Below are positions 9,169-18,336 of a DNA stretch of 64,000 bases, piece by piece; position 1 is the first letter of the stretch, and each line of letters starts with the position of its first letter. A program made the position numbers and the translations under genes. Origin of the DNA: Enterobacter cloacae (GTDB taxonomy: Bacteria; Pseudomonadota; Gammaproteobacteria; Enterobacterales; Enterobacteriaceae). The notes beneath the pieces were generated by a model. It was not told where the DNA came from. It ran no database searches and saw only the letters and a list, made by a program, of their open reading frames with translations. Location of the stretch: NCBI RefSeq assembly GCF_011078175.1, contig NZ_JAALCJ010000001.1, positions 372,001 to 436,000 on the forward strand, read 5' to 3'.

Positions 9169-9573
9169 ATGAGTGATCATAACCCGTGCATGACGTGCGG
9201 AGCCTGTTGTGCGTATTTTCGAGTCTCTTTTTACTGGGCTGAAGCCAGCGATGGCGGAGGTACCGTTCCGGTTCATCTCACTGAGCCGTTAACCCCCTTT
9301 CTGCGCTGCATGAGCGGCACGAACCAAAAGCAGGCCCGCTGTGTAGCGCTACAGGGTGATCCTGGGGTGTCTACCCGATGTGCCATTTATGAGGAGCGCC
9401 CCAGCCCCTGCCGGGAATTTATCATGTCGGGAGAAGATGGGCAGATCAATGAGGCGTGCAATCGCGCCCGCGCCCGCTATGGATTACCGCCGCTTTACAA
9501 AGATATGCTTTTCCATACAAGCCTTGATGCTGCCACCAGCATGTTATCCGGTGTACAATTGCCGGCTAATTAA
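9169..9573 (+). CDS. YkgJ-type cysteine-cluster protein
   Basis: A 134-residue protein with the start pattern [11 protein letters not shown] followed by further cysteines in [29 protein letters not shown] and [11 protein letters not shown]. This spacing is that of the zinc/iron-chelating CxxCxxCC (YkgJ, PF03692) family. The metal and the role are not established. It lies divergent from ompW and 25 bp before yciC, so it may share a transcript with yciCB. E. coli K-12 has no gene at this position as I recall. The ATG at 9169 is chosen because the family motif starts a few residues in. Confidence 0.75.
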   Translation: MSDHNPCMTCGACCAYFRVSFYWAEASDGGGTVPVHLTEPLTPFLRCMSGTNQKQARCVALQGDPGVSTRCAIYEERPSPCREFIMSGEDGQINEACNRARARYGLPPLYKDMLFHTSLDAATSMLSGVQLPAN

Positions 9574-9598
9574 CACCTGCAATACTCAAGGAGAGTGC

Positions 9599-10342
9599 AT
9601 GTCTATCACGGCGAAGTCTGTCTACCGTGACACGGGAAATTTTTTCCGCAATCAGTTCATTACTTTTTTACTGATCGCGTTGTTGTGCGCCTTTATTACG
9701 GTGGTGCTGGGTCATGCGTTCTCACCCAGTGATGAACAGATTGCCACGCTGAGCCAGGGGGATCATCTTGCAGGCAGCGCAGGGTTGTTTGACCTTGTTC
9801 AGAATATGACGCCAGAGCAGCAGCAAATCTTGCTGCGTGCATCTGCGGCATCTACCTTCTCGGGCCTGATTGGCAACGCCATTCTGGCGGGTGGCGTGTT
9901 GCTGATGATCCAGCTGGTCTCTGCCGGTCAACGCGTCAGCGCGTTACGTGCAATCGGGGCCAGTGCTCCGGTGCTGCCGAAACTGTTTATCCTCATCTTC
10001 CTGACTACGCTGCTGGTCCAGATGGGGATAATGTTGGTGGTTGTTCCGGGCGTGCTGCTGGCTATCGTGCTTTCATTCGCGCCAGTAATGGTTGTACAGG
10101 ACAAACTGGGCATTTTCACCGCCATGCGCAGCAGCATAAGGCTCGCGTGGGCCAATATGCGTCTGGTCGCTCCGGCCGTTATCAGCTGGCTGCTGGCCAA
10201 GACGCTGCTGTTGCTGTTTGCGCCGAATTTTGCAGTATTAACGCCAAACGTCGGTGCGGTTGTCGCCAATACGCTGAGCAATCTGATTTCAGCCGTGCTG
10301 CTGGTCTATTTGTTCCGCCTGTACATGTTAATTCGTCAGTAA
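9599..10342 (+). CDS. yciC: Inner membrane protein YciC (UPF0259)
   Basis: A 247-residue membrane protein of the UPF0259 family with about five or six hydrophobic helices (for example [18 protein letters not shown] and [18 protein letters not shown]). Function is unknown. The start was set at ATG 9599 because it has a AAGGAGAG ribosome site, gives the same length as E. coli YciC and matches its N-terminus; the reading frame is open further upstream inside the preceding gene. It is followed 13 bp later by yciB. Confidence 0.93.
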   Translation: MSITAKSVYRDTGNFFRNQFITFLLIALLCAFITVVLGHAFSPSDEQIATLSQGDHLAGSAGLFDLVQNMTPEQQQILLRASAASTFSGLIGNAILAGGVLLMIQLVSAGQRVSALRAIGASAPVLPKLFILIFLTTLLVQMGIMLVVVPGVLLAIVLSFAPVMVVQDKLGIFTAMRSSIRLAWANMRLVAPAVISWLLAKTLLLLFAPNFAVLTPNVGAVVANTLSNLISAVLLVYLFRLYMLIRQ

Positions 10343-10355
10343 CTGGGATCGCAGA

Positions 10356-10895
10356 ATGAAGCAGTTTCTTGATTTTTTACCGCTGATCGTATTTTTCGCT
10401 TTTTATAAGCTGTACGACATTTATGCTGGCACGCTGGCGCTGATTGTGGCAACGGCTGTGGTGCTGATTTACAGCTGGGTTCGCTATCGCAAAGTTGAAA
10501 AGATGGCGCTCATCACCTTCCTGATGGTGGCGGTATTTGGTGGTCTGACGTTGTTCTTCCACAATGATGAATTTATCAAATGGAAGGTCACGGTGATTTA
10601 CGGCCTGTTCGCGGGCGCGCTGCTCATCAGCCAGTGGGTGATGAAGAAGCCGCTGATCCAGCGCATGCTGGGGAAAGAACTGACCCTGCCGCAGGCTGTG
10701 TGGGGGCGTCTGAATATCGCCTGGGCGCTGTTTTTTATTCTGTGTGGTCTGGCGAATATCTATATCGCATTCTGGCTGCCGCAGAATATCTGGGTCAACT
10801 TCAAGGTGTTTGGCCTGACGGCACTGACCCTTATCTTCACCCTGCTCAGCGGCGTTTATATTTATCGCCACATGCCGCAGGATGACAAACACTGA
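10356..10895 (+). CDS. yciB: Intracellular septation protein A family, YciB
   Basis: A 179-residue protein with five hydrophobic segments, of the ispZ/YciB family. It starts [21 protein letters not shown], the hallmark of the family, and keeps the family's WVNFKVFGL region. YciB interacts with cell elongation and division proteins in E. coli and loss affects envelope integrity; the mechanism is unclear. It directly follows yciC and is probably cotranscribed with it. A hairpin lies just after the stop. Confidence 0.95.
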   Translation: MKQFLDFLPLIVFFAFYKLYDIYAGTLALIVATAVVLIYSWVRYRKVEKMALITFLMVAVFGGLTLFFHNDEFIKWKVTVIYGLFAGALLISQWVMKKPLIQRMLGKELTLPQAVWGRLNIAWALFFILCGLANIYIAFWLPQNIWVNFKVFGLTALTLIFTLLSGVYIYRHMPQDDKH

Positions 10896-10901
10896 TCCTT
10901 C

Positions 10902-10949
10902 TGGCCAGATCGCCGCGCGGTCTGGCCTCTCTTCCGCCCTCTTTTTTTA
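10902..10949 (+). terminator. Possible terminator after yciB
   Basis: GGCCAGA (10903-10909) pairs with TCTGGCC (10921-10927) around a GC-rich loop. A T7 run comes 14 bases after the stem, which is too far for a classical intrinsic terminator, so the assignment is moderate. Confidence 0.4.
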
Positions 10950-11073
10950 ACAACTTTCCGGCGTGAAGGTTTGAATCATGAGGATTTTATAGGGATTACT
11001 GCCAGTTAATTGTAATGTGGATGACTATCACTGATTTTGTTTCTAGCGTTTTTTTGGAAACTGAAATGAGTTG

Positions 11074-11208
11074 ATGAAAAACACAATAAGATTTGCCCCG
11101 GTTACGTTTACGCTCGCCATCCTTACCCTATTCTCTCCAGCCAGAAATCATAGTAGCATCCCGCCTGAAGTCTTCAGTTACGAGTTTAAAAACAATGACA
11201 ACAAATGA
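11074..11208 (+). CDS. Candidate 44-residue secreted or membrane peptide upstream of yciA
   Basis: An ATG-initiated frame encodes MKNTIRFAPVTFTLAILTLF, then a short polar tail ending NNDNK. A basic start followed by a hydrophobic run looks like a signal peptide or small membrane anchor. It overlaps the start of yciA by 14 bases in another frame, which would allow translational coupling. The ribosome site is weak (AATGAG). No homologue is recognised, and an open frame of this length can arise by chance, so this is a candidate only. Confidence 0.28.
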   Translation: MKNTIRFAPVTFTLAILTLFSPARNHSSIPPEVFSYEFKNNDNK

Positions 11209-11590
11209 CGCCCCTCAGGGCGAACTGGTTTTACGCACACTGGCAATGCCTGCGGATACGAATGCCAATGGCGATATTTTTGGCGGCTGGTTAATGTCGC
11301 AAATGGATATGGGCGGTGCAATTCTGGCCAAAGAGATTGCGCATGGGCGCGTGGTTACCGTCCGGGTAGACGGCATGACCTTCCTGCGTCCGGTTGCGGT
11401 GGGTGATGTGGTGTGCTGTTACGCACGTTGCGTAAAACGCGGTAATACGTCTATTTCCATCAACATTGAAGTGTGGGTAAAAAAAGTCTCTTCTGAACCG
11501 ATTGGTCAGCGCTATAAAGCGACGGAGGCATTATTTATCTATGTGGCGGTGGATAGCGACGGCAAACCGCGTCAGCTCCCACGGGGTTGA
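11195..11590 (+). CDS. yciA: Acyl-CoA thioesterase YciA
   Basis: A 131-residue hot-dog fold thioesterase that hydrolyses a broad range of acyl-CoAs. The catalytic segment NANGDIFGGWLMSQMD with the active Asp is intact, followed by VDGMTFLRPVAVGDVV and the CoA-contact WVKKV. The start at 11195 gives the MTTNDAPQGELVLRTLAMPADT N-terminus equivalent to E. coli; no strong ribosome site is visible upstream. It is convergent with tonB across a shared terminator. Confidence 0.95.
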   Translation: MTTNDAPQGELVLRTLAMPADTNANGDIFGGWLMSQMDMGGAILAKEIAHGRVVTVRVDGMTFLRPVAVGDVVCCYARCVKRGNTSISINIEVWVKKVSSEPIGQRYKATEALFIYVAVDSDGKPRQLPRG

Positions 11591-11599
11591 TCCTTCGAC

Positions 11600-11629
11600 A
11601 AAAAAAGCCTCCTTGCGGAGGCTTCTTTT
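11600..11629. terminator. Bidirectional terminator between yciA and tonB
   Basis: AAGCCTCC (11605-11612) pairs with GGAGGCTT (11617-11624). Runs of A before and TCTTTTATT after the stem give U-rich tails in both directions. It serves both convergent genes, as in E. coli. Confidence 0.88.
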
Positions 11630-12356
11630 ATTCCATCTGTGCCCCGCCGTTCAGGCGGAAGACAATGTTCACAATCAATCCATTGCCGGGTTTACCGGCT
11701 TCATAGCGCCACCTGCGCATGGCCGATTTAACTTCGCGTTCAAACATATTTGCCGGCTGTGCGGACAAAATTTGAACGTTATCCACACGTCCATCCGCCG
11801 TAACGTCGAATTTCACCCGTACGCGCCCTTCAATACGTAACGCCTGAGCACGTGCCGGGTACTGCGGCTGGTTACGGCTCAGCGCGCGCGGGCCAGCAGG
11901 TGCCGTAACCGTCGGTTTTGTTGCGGTTGTGGTGTTATTCATCAGCGGACGCGACGGAGCGGCATTTTCAACCGGCTGCGTGGTCCGGGGTTCAACAGGA
12001 CGCACTTCACGTTTCGGACGCTCTTCCACCTTTTTGACCGGCTTCGGTTTTGGCTTCGGCTTCGGTTTTGGCTTCGGCTCCGGCTTGTGGATCACCACCG
12101 GCGCTTCTTTCGGCGGCTCAGGAACCAGCTCAGGTTCCGGCTCGGGTTCAACAACGGGCTGTGGCGGCGGCGGTGCAACCTGCGGCGGCTCAAGATCCGC
12201 AGGCGATACCATGGTCACCGAAATTGGCTGCGCTGGCGCTGGCATTTCAATAACCTGATGAACCGAGGTATAGAGCAGACCCGCCACGACAGCACCGTGA
12301 ATAACGACGGAAAGCAGCGTCGGCCATGAAAAGCGGCGAGGTAAATCAAGGGTCAT
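11628..12356 (-). CDS. tonB: TonB energy-transducing protein
   Basis: TonB couples the proton-motive force of the ExbB-ExbD complex to outer-membrane receptors for siderophores and vitamin B12. The 242 residues comprise an N-terminal anchor with the required Ser16 and His20 ([16 protein letters not shown]), a long Pro-Glu and Pro-Lys spacer that spans the periplasm, and the C-terminal receptor-binding domain ([24 protein letters not shown]). The start at 12356 (MTLDLPRRF) matches the E. coli protein; in-frame ATGs 9 and 15 bases upstream are alternatives. The spacer contains a tandem Lys-Pro run encoded by a short DNA repeat. A Fur-like box upstream implies iron repression. Confidence 0.95.
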   Translation of the reverse strand: MTLDLPRRFSWPTLLSVVIHGAVVAGLLYTSVHQVIEMPAPAQPISVTMVSPADLEPPQVAPPPPQPVVEPEPEPELVPEPPKEAPVVIHKPEPKPKPKPKPKPKPVKKVEERPKREVRPVEPRTTQPVENAAPSRPLMNNTTTATKPTVTAPAGPRALSRNQPQYPARAQALRIEGRVRVKFDVTADGRVDNVQILSAQPANMFEREVKSAMRRWRYEAGKPGNGLIVNIVFRLNGGAQME

Positions 12357-12400
12357 CGAAGTCATAATCATCAACGTTAAAAAACCGAACCTCGATTTTA

Positions 12401-12423
12401 AATGCAAATAGCAATCATATTCA
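12401..12423 (-). promoter_or_regulatory. Fur box and promoter of tonB
   Basis: On the minus strand the sequence TGAATATGATTGCTATTTGC followed by ATTTAAAAT closely matches the E. coli tonB control region as I recall it, where Fur with iron represses transcription. The site lies about 45 to 67 bases upstream of the ATG. Confidence 0.65.
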
Positions 12424-12577
12424 ATAAGACACTTTGTCCTGGCGCAATTTAAGCGTACATGAGGGCAAAAAAGGGGCATTCAGATCAGGGTTTTAACATT
12501 GTTATTATCTTTACATTGCAGTCATTTGTGCTTTCACATAACGTAATTGTCACTTTTACCGGTTAAGGAGCTTTGCC

Positions 12578-12874
12578 GTGCTTTACGTGATTTACGCTGA
12601 AGATGTACCTGATTCTCTGGAAAAACGTCTTTCCGTTCGCCCTGCCCATCTGGCGCGTTTACAGTTGCTACAGGAAGAAGGTCGGCTGCTGACCGCAGGT
12701 CCGATGCCTGCCGTTGACAGCAACGATCCGGGCGCGGCGGGTTTTACCGGCTCCACGGTGATTGCCGAGTTTGAATCCCTGGAAGCCGCACAGTCCTGGG
12801 CAGAAGCAGACCCGTACGTCGCAGCCGGCGTGTACGAGAAAGTCACGGTTCGCCCATATAAAAAAGTATTCTGA
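12578..12874 (+). CDS. yciI: YciI family protein
   Basis: A 98-residue ferredoxin-like alpha/beta protein of the YciI (YCII-related) family. The family His and Asp residues are in VRPAHLARL and [14 protein letters not shown]; in related proteins these form a putative active site, but no reaction is established for YciI itself. Translation starts at GTG 12578, preceded by TTAAGGAG at a good distance. It is divergent from tonB and ends with a clear terminator. Confidence 0.94.
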   Translation: MLYVIYAEDVPDSLEKRLSVRPAHLARLQLLQEEGRLLTAGPMPAVDSNDPGAAGFTGSTVIAEFESLEAAQSWAEADPYVAAGVYEKVTVRPYKKVF

Positions 12875-12878
12875 AACG

Positions 12879-12905
12879 AAAGGCTCCCTCGTGAGCCTTT
12901 TCTTC
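12879..12905. terminator. Terminator between yciI and leuE
   Basis: AAAGGCTC pairs with GAGCCTTT, followed by TCTT on the plus strand. The flanking A run lets it act also for the convergent leuE gene. Confidence 0.85.
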
Positions 12906-12907
12906 AT

Positions 12908-13543
12908 TCAGTGCAGCGACGCCAGCCTCGCTGCAAATCCGACAAACAGCAGACCTATCAGCCCATTCCCCAGCTTCGCCAGTTTCTTTTTGGTTTTCAG
13001 ATAACGCGTAACAAACGCGCCTGAGAAAATCAGGAAGCTCATGTACATGAAGCTGATCAGCTCAAGCGTTGTGGCGAGGATCAGGAACGACGTGCCGGTA
13101 TTCTTCGCATTGACATCAATGAACTGCACGAAGAACGACACGTAAAAGAGAATCGCTTTCGGGTTCGTCAGGCTCAGCACCAGCGAACGCTTAAGGATCG
13201 CGCTTGCCGGTTCGGCGCTACTTTCGTGCGCATTTTTTTGACGCGTTATAACGGACCAAAGCATTTTTCCGCCCAGCCACAGCAGATAAAACGCGCCCAG
13301 ATAGCGGACAATATTAAATAAAACCGGAGTGGTCTGGATCAACGCGGCGACGCCCGCCCAGGCCAGAAACATCAGCACGGCATCACCAATAAACACACCG
13401 GTGGCTGCCAGATAGCCTTTCTTAACGCCGTGGCCAATCCCTGTTTTCAGCACAAACAAGGTGTTCGGTCCTGGAACCAGCACGATAAAAAATGCACCGA
13501 CAACATAGGTCCAGAAATTCAGTACACCAAACTCCGTAAACAC
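12908..13543 (-). CDS. leuE: Leucine efflux protein LeuE (LysE/RhtB family)
   Basis: A 211-residue exporter of the LysE/RhtB family with six hydrophobic helices. It keeps the family motif [16 protein letters not shown] near residue 20 and [21 protein letters not shown] in the middle. Overall sequence closely follows E. coli LeuE (YeaS), which exports leucine and some analogues. The start is GTG at 13543 with an AAGGAG site six bases upstream. In E. coli leuE lies elsewhere; here it sits between yciI and a lipoprotein gene, so the locus differs although the protein is clearly orthologous in sequence. Confidence 0.88.
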   Translation of the reverse strand: MFTEFGVLNFWTYVVGAFFIVLVPGPNTLFVLKTGIGHGVKKGYLAATGVFIGDAVLMFLAWAGVAALIQTTPVLFNIVRYLGAFYLLWLGGKMLWSVITRQKNAHESSAEPASAILKRSLVLSLTNPKAILFYVSFFVQFIDVNAKNTGTSFLILATTLELISFMYMSFLIFSGAFVTRYLKTKKKLAKLGNGLIGLLFVGFAARLASLH

Positions 13544-13565
13544 GTCTCACTCCTTTCGCTCAAAA

Positions 13566-13597
13566 ACAGCGGGGATACCGGTAATTACGGTATCCCC
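13566..13597 (-). terminator. Terminator of the lipoprotein gene
   Basis: A perfect ten-base stem GGGGATACCG/CGGTATCCCC (13571-13580 with 13588-13597) is followed on the minus strand by GCTGTTTTTGAG. It ends transcription from the gene whose stop is at 13611. Confidence 0.85.
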
Positions 13598-13610
13598 TGT
13601 ATCAGTTGCG

Positions 13611-14021
13611 CTATTGTACGCCGTTATAGCCATCAAGATAAGTCGCGGCCAGTTCGTTACCAAATAATATGGCGTCTTTACTGTCCATGTCCGATGACCA
13701 TTTATCCTTCGCGTTGCCCGCGAACAATTCCTGCGACGTCGCATTTTCTTTTAGCCGATCGCGAATGCTTTGCGCGTATTCACTGGCTTCAGCCTGAGTC
13801 CGCCCTTCCGCGCGGTCAGCTTTGCCCCGGACATAAAGCTCGCGGAACTGCGCCACGTTCAGCTGATAATTTTTCTGCACGCTGGAGGTGTAATTGCCGC
13901 CGGTAAAGCTGGACTGATGCGACACGAAATAAAACGCGTGCCGCTCGGGTGAGGTTTTACTGCTGGCACAACCGCTTAATATCGCAATCCCGAAGAGTGC
14001 TGCCATCACTTTTACGTTCAT
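13611..14021 (-). CDS. Exc2-like lipoprotein
   Basis: A 136-residue lipoprotein. The N-terminus MNVKVMAALFGIAILSGCASS has a signal-peptidase II lipobox LSGC, with cysteine at position 18. The mature part contains QSSFTGGNYTSSVQKNYQLN and RELYVRGKADRAEGRTQAEA. It resembles the Exc2 family, first described as a plasmid-borne entry-exclusion lipoprotein of ColE1-type plasmids; this is from memory and moderate. There are no plasmid functions nearby, so any exclusion role is speculative. The start at 14021 has a strong AAAGGAAAAAAGG ribosome site. It ends at a strong terminator. Confidence 0.6.
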   Translation of the reverse strand: MNVKVMAALFGIAILSGCASSKTSPERHAFYFVSHQSSFTGGNYTSSVQKNYQLNVAQFRELYVRGKADRAEGRTQAEASEYAQSIRDRLKENATSQELFAGNAKDKWSSDMDSKDAILFGNELAATYLDGYNGVQ

Positions 14022-14250
14022 CCTTTTTTCCTTTAATAAAGCCAATGTATTCCCCATGCGAAAACATAATCTCCCAATGAGGAAAATGACGAAAGTCCTG
14101 TATCTTCCCTGAGCGCATCCAGCGCCAAAAGTACAATAAAAATCCAGAGATAAGGATTCATCTTTTAATATCATGTCGTTATGGGGACTTAGTATATCGA
14201 GGAACGCAAACGGCAGGAGACTGCAAAAATTGATAGCCTGGATATTTAAT

Positions 14251-14269
14251 GGGCACCTTTACGGTGCCC
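14251..14269 (-). terminator. Terminator of yciY
   Basis: GGGCACC pairs with GGTGCCC around GTAAA, ten bases after the yciY stop, followed by ATTAAATAT on the minus strand. The U tract is weak. Confidence 0.65.
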
Positions 14270-14278
14270 TCATGCTTT

Positions 14279-14452
14279 TCAGATGTCCTGGACCGCGAAC
14301 AACAACGCGTTACGGTGTCTGTTCAGGCCACATTTTCTGATGGCGTGGATACGCATATTGCGGCGGGATTGTGCTTCCAGCCAACGAGCCTTACGACGAC
14401 TCACCTGTCGCAACATGCGCCAGCGCCCAACTTCAGTTCTACTGCGCTTCAT
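14279..14452 (-). CDS. yciY: Small basic protein YciY
   Basis: A 57-residue frame on the minus strand, divergent to clsA. It starts MKRSRTEVGRWRMLRQVSRR and is extremely rich in arginine (RRKARWLEAQSRRNMRIH), ending LLFAVQDI. It matches the E. coli YciY protein closely as recalled, at the same place upstream of clsA and with the same length. Function unknown; the charge suggests RNA or ribosome contact but nothing shows it. It is short enough to be missed by automated gene calling. Confidence 0.85.
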   Translation of the reverse strand: MKRSRTEVGRWRMLRQVSRRKARWLEAQSRRNMRIHAIRKCGLNRHRNALLFAVQDI

Positions 14453-14595
14453 GTCTACAACTCTTTCTTTAACAGAGATGCCATTATATGCCTAAGCAGG
14501 CGGCAAACCAGCGCTTTTATCTGCCGTTTTTATTTGCCAGATGAATCCTGATGCGTAAACTCATAACAACACGCTTTCAAAAGGATTTTTTATTT

Positions 14596-16056
14596 ATGAC
14601 AACCTTCTACACCGTGGTGAGTTGGCTGGTCATTTTAGGATACTGGCTGTTAATTGCCGGGGTGACGTTGCGCATTCTGATGAAACGCAGAGCGGTACCT
14701 TCCGCCATGGCCTGGCTTCTGATTATCTACATTCTGCCGCTGGTGGGCATTATCGCCTATCTCTCTTTCGGTGAACTTCATCTGGGTAAACGCCGCGCCG
14801 AACGCGCCCGCGCCATGTGGCCCTCCACGGCGAAATGGCTTGCCGACCTTAAAGCCTGCAAGCATATCTTCGCCGAAGAAAACAGCAGCGTGGCCGCATC
14901 TCTGTTCAAGCTGTGCGAACGCCGCCAGGGCATTGCTGGGGTAAAAGGCAATCAGCTGCAACTGATGACCTCTTCTGATGATGTGATGCAGGCGCTGATC
15001 CGCGATATCCAGCTCGCCCGGCATAATATCGAGATGGTGTTTTATATCTGGCAGCCGGGCGGCATGGCGGACCAGGTCGCCGAATCGCTGATGGCCGCTG
15101 CACGTCGCGGTATCCACTGCCGCCTGATGCTGGACTCCGCCGGCAGCGTGGCCTTTTTCCGTAGCCCGTGGGCAGGCATGATGCGCAACGCCGGTATCGA
15201 GGTGGTCGAGGCGCTGAAAGTGAATCTTTTCCGCGTTTTTCTGCGCCGCATGGATCTCCGCCAGCACCGGAAAATGGTTCTGATCGACAACTATATCGCC
15301 TACACCGGCAGCATGAACATGGTTGACCCCCGCTTCTTCAAGCAGGATTCCGGCGTGGGGCAATGGATCGATTTAATGGCGCGGATGGAAGGACCGATCG
15401 CGACCTCAATGGGTATCGTCTATTCCTGCGACTGGGAAATTGAAACCGGTAAACGCATTCTTCCCCCGCCGCCGGATGGCAATATCATGCCGTTTGAGGA
15501 AGCCAGCGGGCACACTATCCACACTATCGCCTCCGGTCCCGGCTTCCCGGAAGATCTGATCCATCAGGCGCTGCTGACCGCCGCGTACTCCGCGCGGGAA
15601 TATCTGATCATGACCACGCCGTATTTCGTTCCCAGCGACGATCTTCTGCATGCCATCTGTACAGCGGCACAGCGCGGCGTTGACGTGAGCATTATTATGC
15701 CGCGCAAGAACGATTCGCTGCTGGTGGGATGGGCAAGCCGCGCGTTCTTTAGTGAGCTGTTGGCCGCAGGCGTTAAAATTTATCAGTTCGAAGGCGGGCT
15801 GTTACATACCAAGAGTGTGCTGGTGGACGGAGAGCTGAGCCTGGTGGGTACCGTCAACCTCGATATGCGCAGTCTGTGGCTGAATTTTGAAATTACGCTG
15901 GTCATTGATGACGCCGGGTTCGGCGGCGATCTGGCGGCGGTGCAGGACGATTATATCTCCCGCTCACGCCTGCTGGACGCCAGACTGTGGGCAAAACGTC
16001 CGCTGTGGCAGCGAATTGCCGAACGACTGTTTTACTTCTTTAGTCCGTTGCTGTAA
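14596..16056 (+). CDS. clsA: Cardiolipin synthase A
   Basis: A 486-residue membrane-bound phospholipase-D superfamily enzyme that makes cardiolipin from two phosphatidylglycerol molecules. Two N-terminal helices (residues about 3-25 and 36-58) anchor it. The two HKD active-site motifs are intact: [18 protein letters not shown] near residue 219 and [18 protein letters not shown] near 404. The start at 14596 has AAAGGA upstream and gives exactly the E. coli length; an upstream in-frame ATG at 14551 would add 15 residues with no family support. yciU follows 33 bp later. Confidence 0.96.
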   Translation: MTTFYTVVSWLVILGYWLLIAGVTLRILMKRRAVPSAMAWLLIIYILPLVGIIAYLSFGELHLGKRRAERARAMWPSTAKWLADLKACKHIFAEENSSVAASLFKLCERRQGIAGVKGNQLQLMTSSDDVMQALIRDIQLARHNIEMVFYIWQPGGMADQVAESLMAAARRGIHCRLMLDSAGSVAFFRSPWAGMMRNAGIEVVEALKVNLFRVFLRRMDLRQHRKMVLIDNYIAYTGSMNMVDPRFFKQDSGVGQWIDLMARMEGPIATSMGIVYSCDWEIETGKRILPPPPDGNIMPFEEASGHTIHTIASGPGFPEDLIHQALLTAAYSAREYLIMTTPYFVPSDDLLHAICTAAQRGVDVSIIMPRKNDSLLVGWASRAFFSELLAAGVKIYQFEGGLLHTKSVLVDGELSLVGTVNLDMRSLWLNFEITLVIDDAGFGGDLAAVQDDYISRSRLLDARLWAKRPLWQRIAERLFYFFSPLL

Positions 16057-16077
16057 AACGTGCCCAACGATGTTTAA

Positions 16078-16419
<342 letters not shown>

Positions 16420-16420
16420 T

Positions 16421-16448
16421 AAAAAAGGCTGCCCGGGCAGCCTTTTTT
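16421..16448. terminator. Bidirectional terminator, yciU / channel gene
   Basis: A perfect 28-bp palindrome: six A, GGCTGCCC, its complement and six T. It works for both convergent genes. Confidence 0.92.
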
Positions 16449-16450
16449 AT

Positions 16451-17287
16451 TTACTCCGGTAAGGCATTTCCACAGCGGTGACAAAACCGCGCGCCAGGTT
16501 CATGATTCCCCTGCTGACACTTCGGACATTTGCGTTGCTGCTTGCTATTCTGGAAGGCGCTGCTCATATGGGTGGTAATTAGCCCCGTCGGAATTGCTAT
16601 CACCGAATAGCCGATCAGGATAAGAACCGATGCCACAATACGTCCGAGCGGCGTATGTGGAGTAATATCGCCATAGCCCACGGTGGTCACCGTGACGATG
16701 GCCCAGTAAACAGACGCATTAAGCGTGGTAAAACCAAATTTAGGCCCTTCGATTAAATACATCAGGGAGCCAAAAACGATCATCACGATAGCAATAAACG
16801 AATAGAAGAGAATCAGCTGGTGGCGGGCGCTGACAATGGCGATCCAAAAAACCCGCAGCGACGGCATAAAGCGCAGCAGTTTCAGAATTCGTAACACACG
16901 AATCGCCCGCATTGCGCGCCAGGCAAACACATAATTCAGGCTGATCTCAGGCCACAGCCACATGACATACAGCGGCAGGATGGTGGCTAAATCAATAAAT
17001 CCCCAGAAGCTGAAAACGTATTTCGTCGGATTTGGCCAGCTAATGACCCTCAGCACATATTCCGCGGTAAACACCAGCGTGACAATCAATTCCAGCCAGA
17101 CGAAAACGTGCCACTCTTCATACGTCATGTGGTACTGCGTTCCGGCACCAGATTCGATAAAGATAATAATGACGCTAATCAGAGCAAATAAACCGCACAG
17201 ACCTTCGAAGCGGCGACCGGAAACCGTTTCAGGATCAAATAAAAGGTGATACAGCCGCTGACGGGCCGACGTGAATAATCGCGACAC
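16451..17287 (-). CDS. Six-helix potassium-channel-like protein with C-terminal zinc ribbon
   Basis: A 278-residue voltage-gated-type ion channel. It has six hydrophobic helices, a positively charged S4-like segment RAMRAIRVLRILKLLRF, and the K+ selectivity filter TTVGYGD before the last helix. After the pore, instead of the RCK domain of E. coli Kch, the tail is short and ends with two CxxC pairs (CPKCQQGNHEPGARFCHRCGN), a rubredoxin-like zinc ribbon. The gene occupies the kch position between yciU and opp but is a different architecture and shorter than Kch (417 residues). The start is GTG at 17287 with GAGG five bases upstream; the frame is open further but runs into the opp terminator. 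Selectivity for potassium is inferred from the filter. Confidence 0.85.
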   Translation of the reverse strand: MSRLFTSARQRLYHLLFDPETVSGRRFEGLCGLFALISVIIIFIESGAGTQYHMTYEEWHVFVWLELIVTLVFTAEYVLRVISWPNPTKYVFSFWGFIDLATILPLYVMWLWPEISLNYVFAWRAMRAIRVLRILKLLRFMPSLRVFWIAIVSARHQLILFYSFIAIVMIVFGSLMYLIEGPKFGFTTLNASVYWAIVTVTTVGYGDITPHTPLGRIVASVLILIGYSVIAIPTGLITTHMSSAFQNSKQQRKCPKCQQGNHEPGARFCHRCGNALPE

Positions 17288-17297
17288 ATTAACCTCG

Positions 17298-17327
17298 AAA
17301 AATAAGGGCTGACATATGTCAGCCCTT
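17298..17327 (-). terminator. Terminator of the opp operon
   Basis: A perfect 24-bp palindrome (17304-17327; AAGGGCTGACAT and its complement) lies four bases after the oppF stop and is followed on the minus strand by ATTTTTCG. Confidence 0.9.
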
Positions 17328-17331
17328 GCGA

Positions 17332-18336
17332 TTATAACGGGTCTACTTTCAGGCAGGAAACCGCATGTCGGAAACTGCCCTCCAGAACCGGTCGTGTTTT
17401 TGCACATTCCGGCCCGGCTATCGGGCATCGCGTACGGAATACGCAGCCTGAAGGCGGGTTGATTGGCGAAGGCAGTTCCCCCTCCAGAAGCTGGATGGTT
17501 TTATTTTTCTCCAGATCGGGATCCGGAACGGGAACCGCAGACATCAGCGCTTTGGTATAAGGGTGCAGCGGATTGTGGTACACCTCATCATATGTGCCCA
17601 GCTCCACGGCGTGGCCCAGATACATGACCAGCACGCGGTCCGAAATGTGTTTTACCACCGCCAGATCGTGGGCGATGAAGATCAGCGACAACCCCATTTC
17701 CCGTTGCAGTTTCTGTAGCAGGTTAACCACCTGGGCCTGGATGGAAACGTCCAGCGCCGAAACCGGCTCATCACAGATAATCAGTTTTGGTTCAAGGATC
17801 AACGCGCGTGCAATACCGATACGCTGGCACTGACCGCCGGAGAACTCGTGCGGGTAGCGGTTGATAAGGTTAGGCAACAAACCCACCTTCAGCATCATCG
17901 CTTTCACCCGATCGCGAACTTCCTGGCGCGGCATCTTCGGATGATAGGTGCGCAGCGGCTCGGCAATGATTTCGCCGATGGTCATACGCGGGTTCAGGGA
18001 CGCGAGCGGATCCTGGAAAATCATCTGGATATCACTGCGCACGTCGCGCCATTCATCGGGCTTCATTCCCAGCAGATCTTTGCCAAGCCAGGCCACTTTC
18101 CCGTCGGTGGCTTTCACCAGGCCGATGATCGCACGCGCAAACGTCGATTTGCCGCAGCCGGATTCGCCCACCACGCCCAGCGTTTCACCTTCGTACAGAC
18201 GCAACGTGACGCCATCCACAGCTTTCAGGGTTTTGGCAGGCTGCCAGAACCACTGTTTACCGTCTTTGATATCGAAATGGACCTTCAGGTCAGCGATTTC
18301 GAGCAGCACATTTCTTTTTTCGTCGATCGCGTTCAT
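17332..18336 (-). CDS. oppF: Oligopeptide ABC transporter ATP-binding protein OppF
   Basis: A 334-residue ABC ATPase, the second nucleotide-binding subunit of the Opp importer. It has Walker [10 protein letters not shown], the signature [15 protein letters not shown], Walker [13 protein letters not shown] and the C-terminal oligopeptide/dipeptide region with the cysteines of [16 protein letters not shown] that bind an iron-sulfur cluster or similar in this family. It overlaps oppD by 4 bases (ATGA). Last gene of the operon before the terminator. Confidence 0.96.
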   Translation of the reverse strand: MNAIDEKRNVLLEIADLKVHFDIKDGKQWFWQPAKTLKAVDGVTLRLYEGETLGVVGESGCGKSTFARAIIGLVKATDGKVAWLGKDLLGMKPDEWRDVRSDIQMIFQDPLASLNPRMTIGEIIAEPLRTYHPKMPRQEVRDRVKAMMLKVGLLPNLINRYPHEFSGGQCQRIGIARALILEPKLIICDEPVSALDVSIQAQVVNLLQKLQREMGLSLIFIAHDLAVVKHISDRVLVMYLGHAVELGTYDEVYHNPLHPYTKALMSAVPVPDPDLEKNKTIQLLEGELPSPINPPSGCVFRTRCPIAGPECAKTRPVLEGSFRHAVSCLKVDPL

